From positions 1-6,880 of the forward strand of contig JACQFG010000130.1 of the NCBI GenBank assembly GCA_016200155.1: DNA of 6,880 nt, given 5' to 3'. The stretch comes from Planctomycetota bacterium (GTDB lineage Bacteria > Planctomycetota > Planctomycetia > Gemmatales > Gemmataceae). A program made the position numbers and the translations under genes. Below are positions 6,025 to 6,880 of this stretch, in pieces; positions within the stretch are counted from its first letter, which is position 1; the number at the start of each line of letters is the position of its first letter. The notes under the pieces were generated by a model. It saw nothing but the letters and a program-made list of their open reading frames with translations. It ran no database searches and was not told where the DNA came from.

Positions 6025-6062
6025 CGTTTAGCGCCCGCGTGGCGCCATGCGGGCGCTAAACG
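6025..6062. repeat. 38-bp near-perfect palindrome after clpP2
   Basis: Every position pairs except one symmetric G/T pair: outer arms CGTTTAGCGCCCGC and GCGGGCGCTAAACG, with an inner TGGCGCCA. It begins 12 nt after the clpP2 stop and ends 20 nt before the next gene's ATG. It shares 32 of 38 bases with the element behind clpP1. A folded RNA would be very stable and could protect the clpP2 message or limit read-through into the lipoprotein gene. No U-tract follows. Confidence 0.85.
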
Positions 6063-6082
6063 AAGAACCAAGGACAAAGAAC

Positions 6083-6865
6083 ATGCTGGCACGATGCCGA
6101 GGTGCGTTCTTTCTCCTCTTGCTGCCGCTTATCACCGCTTCCGCGGGGTGCCGCAACAAGACCGATCTCGTCGAGATGGAACTGCGTACCCGCGAACAAC
6201 TCTACCGCGAAGTCCTTTCGCAACAGCAAAGCTCCGAAGCCCGCATGCTCGCGCTCCAGCTCGAAATCGAAGCCTTGCGCAAGGGCAGCAAGATCAGCCC
6301 CGAACAGGCGGCATCCACCTACGGCCTGAAGCGCATCGTCCTGGGCCGAGCGACCGGCGGGTTCGACAACGACGGCCTGCCCGGCGACGAGGTGTTGCAG
6401 GTCGTCGTCGAGCCGCGCGATTACGACGATCACGCAATCAAGGCCCCGGGCACGCTGCAGATTATCGCCCTGGAGATCACGCCGCAGGGCGTCAAGCTGC
6501 CGCTGTGTACCTGGGACATTTCGAACGAACAGCTTCGGCAAAACTGGAAGCAAGGATTATTGAGCACCGGTTACACGCTGATGTTGCCATGGAAACAGTT
6601 CCCGGCACACGAACAGGTGCGCGTGGTGGTGCGCTTCGTGACGCCGGACCAGCGCGTGTATGAAGCGGACAAGGACATCAAGGTGCGTCCAGTTCCTGGG
6701 GCAGGGCAAAAGCGCATCGAGGAGCCGATCCCGTGCCCGGTGCCCGATATGGGCCCGCTGCTCGTGCCGATCGGCCGAGTGGCGCCGGCGCCGCACACGA
6801 CGCAATGGCGCGCGGCGGAGATGCCGGAGCGCGTGACCATCGGCCGCCCGACGCCGATCGATTGA
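6083..6865 (+). CDS. Probable lipoprotein with coiled coil and beta-rich domain, function unknown
   Basis: This is a 260-residue protein. The ATG at 6083 is preceded by AAGGA at 6070-6074 (8-nt spacing); the in-frame ATG at 6047 lies within the palindrome and is rejected. Residues 1-22 form a signal sequence (AFFLLLLPLITASAG) followed by Cys23. The site SAGC lacks the usual Leu/Val at -3, so lipidation is likely but not certain. Residues ~27-68 (EMELRTREQLYREVLSQQQ and on) look like a coiled coil. Residues ~82-203 alternate like a beta-sandwich (GLKRIVLGRATGGFDNDG, then LQVVVEPRD, LQIIALEI, VRVVVRFVTPD), and a Pro-rich low-complexity tail ends the protein. I recognise no family. It is the last gene here, 69 nt after clpP2 on the same strand, but nothing ties it to proteolysis. 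An envelope-anchored structural or sensing role is a guess. Confidence 0.75.
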   Translation: MLARCRGAFFLLLLPLITASAGCRNKTDLVEMELRTREQLYREVLSQQQSSEARMLALQLEIEALRKGSKISPEQAASTYGLKRIVLGRATGGFDNDGLPGDEVLQVVVEPRDYDDHAIKAPGTLQIIALEITPQGVKLPLCTWDISNEQLRQNWKQGLLSTGYTLMLPWKQFPAHEQVRVVVRFVTPDQRVYEADKDIKVRPVPGAGQKRIEEPIPCPVPDMGPLLVPIGRVAPAPHTTQWRAAEMPERVTIGRPTPID

Positions 6866-6880
6866 CAGGCGAGCCGAGCC

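Noticed and set aside
5299..6062. CRISPR array from repeated palindromes
   Set aside because: There are only two copies, about 690 nt apart with a whole gene between them, and no regular spacers.

Overview
The window is chromosomal DNA from a GC-rich bacterium, most likely a planctomycete. The strongest pointer is the gene at 1857-2912: a DUF1559 protein with a pilin-type N-terminus, a family massively expanded in Planctomycetota and rare elsewhere. The tandem pair of divergent clpP genes, the many exported proteins of unknown role and the short GC-rich palindromic repeats between genes fit the same group. Order or genus cannot be fixed from the sequence alone.

Layout. Positions 1-483 (minus) hold the N-terminal part of an exported alpha/beta-hydrolase (esterase/depolymerase-like), cut by the window edge. 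A divergent 169-nt gap (the longest gene-free stretch here) leads to 653-1390 (plus), an exported YiiX-like permuted papain-fold protein. A minus-strand pair follows: the DUF1559 gene (1857-2912) and, downstream of it, a small lipoprotein gene (1439-1759). The 97-nt gap between them carries a long perfect inverted repeat. A short AT-rich divergent region with an operator-like palindrome separates the DUF1559 gene from 3024-4547 (plus), an exported TIM-barrel/glycosidase-like protein. Then come two ClpP peptidase genes in tandem, clpP1 (4654-5289) and clpP2 (5420-6013). Each is followed within about 12 nt by a copy of the same 38-bp palindrome. The last gene (6083-6865) is a probable lipoprotein with a coiled-coil segment and a predicted beta-rich domain.

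How they work together. The clear functional unit is clpP1-clpP2, probably subunits of one mixed or two separate cytoplasmic ClpP proteolytic chambers; no ClpX/ClpA/ClpC chaperone or trigger-factor gene is in view. The other genes encode proteins exported to the envelope or periplasm, and no pathway links them visibly. No RNA gene, CRISPR array, transposase or phage gene was seen. The most noteworthy non-coding signals are the nested palindromic repeat at 1781-1846, the pair of 38-bp palindromes behind the clpP genes with related motifs at 1400-1428 and 4606-4629, and the palindrome at 2945-2960.
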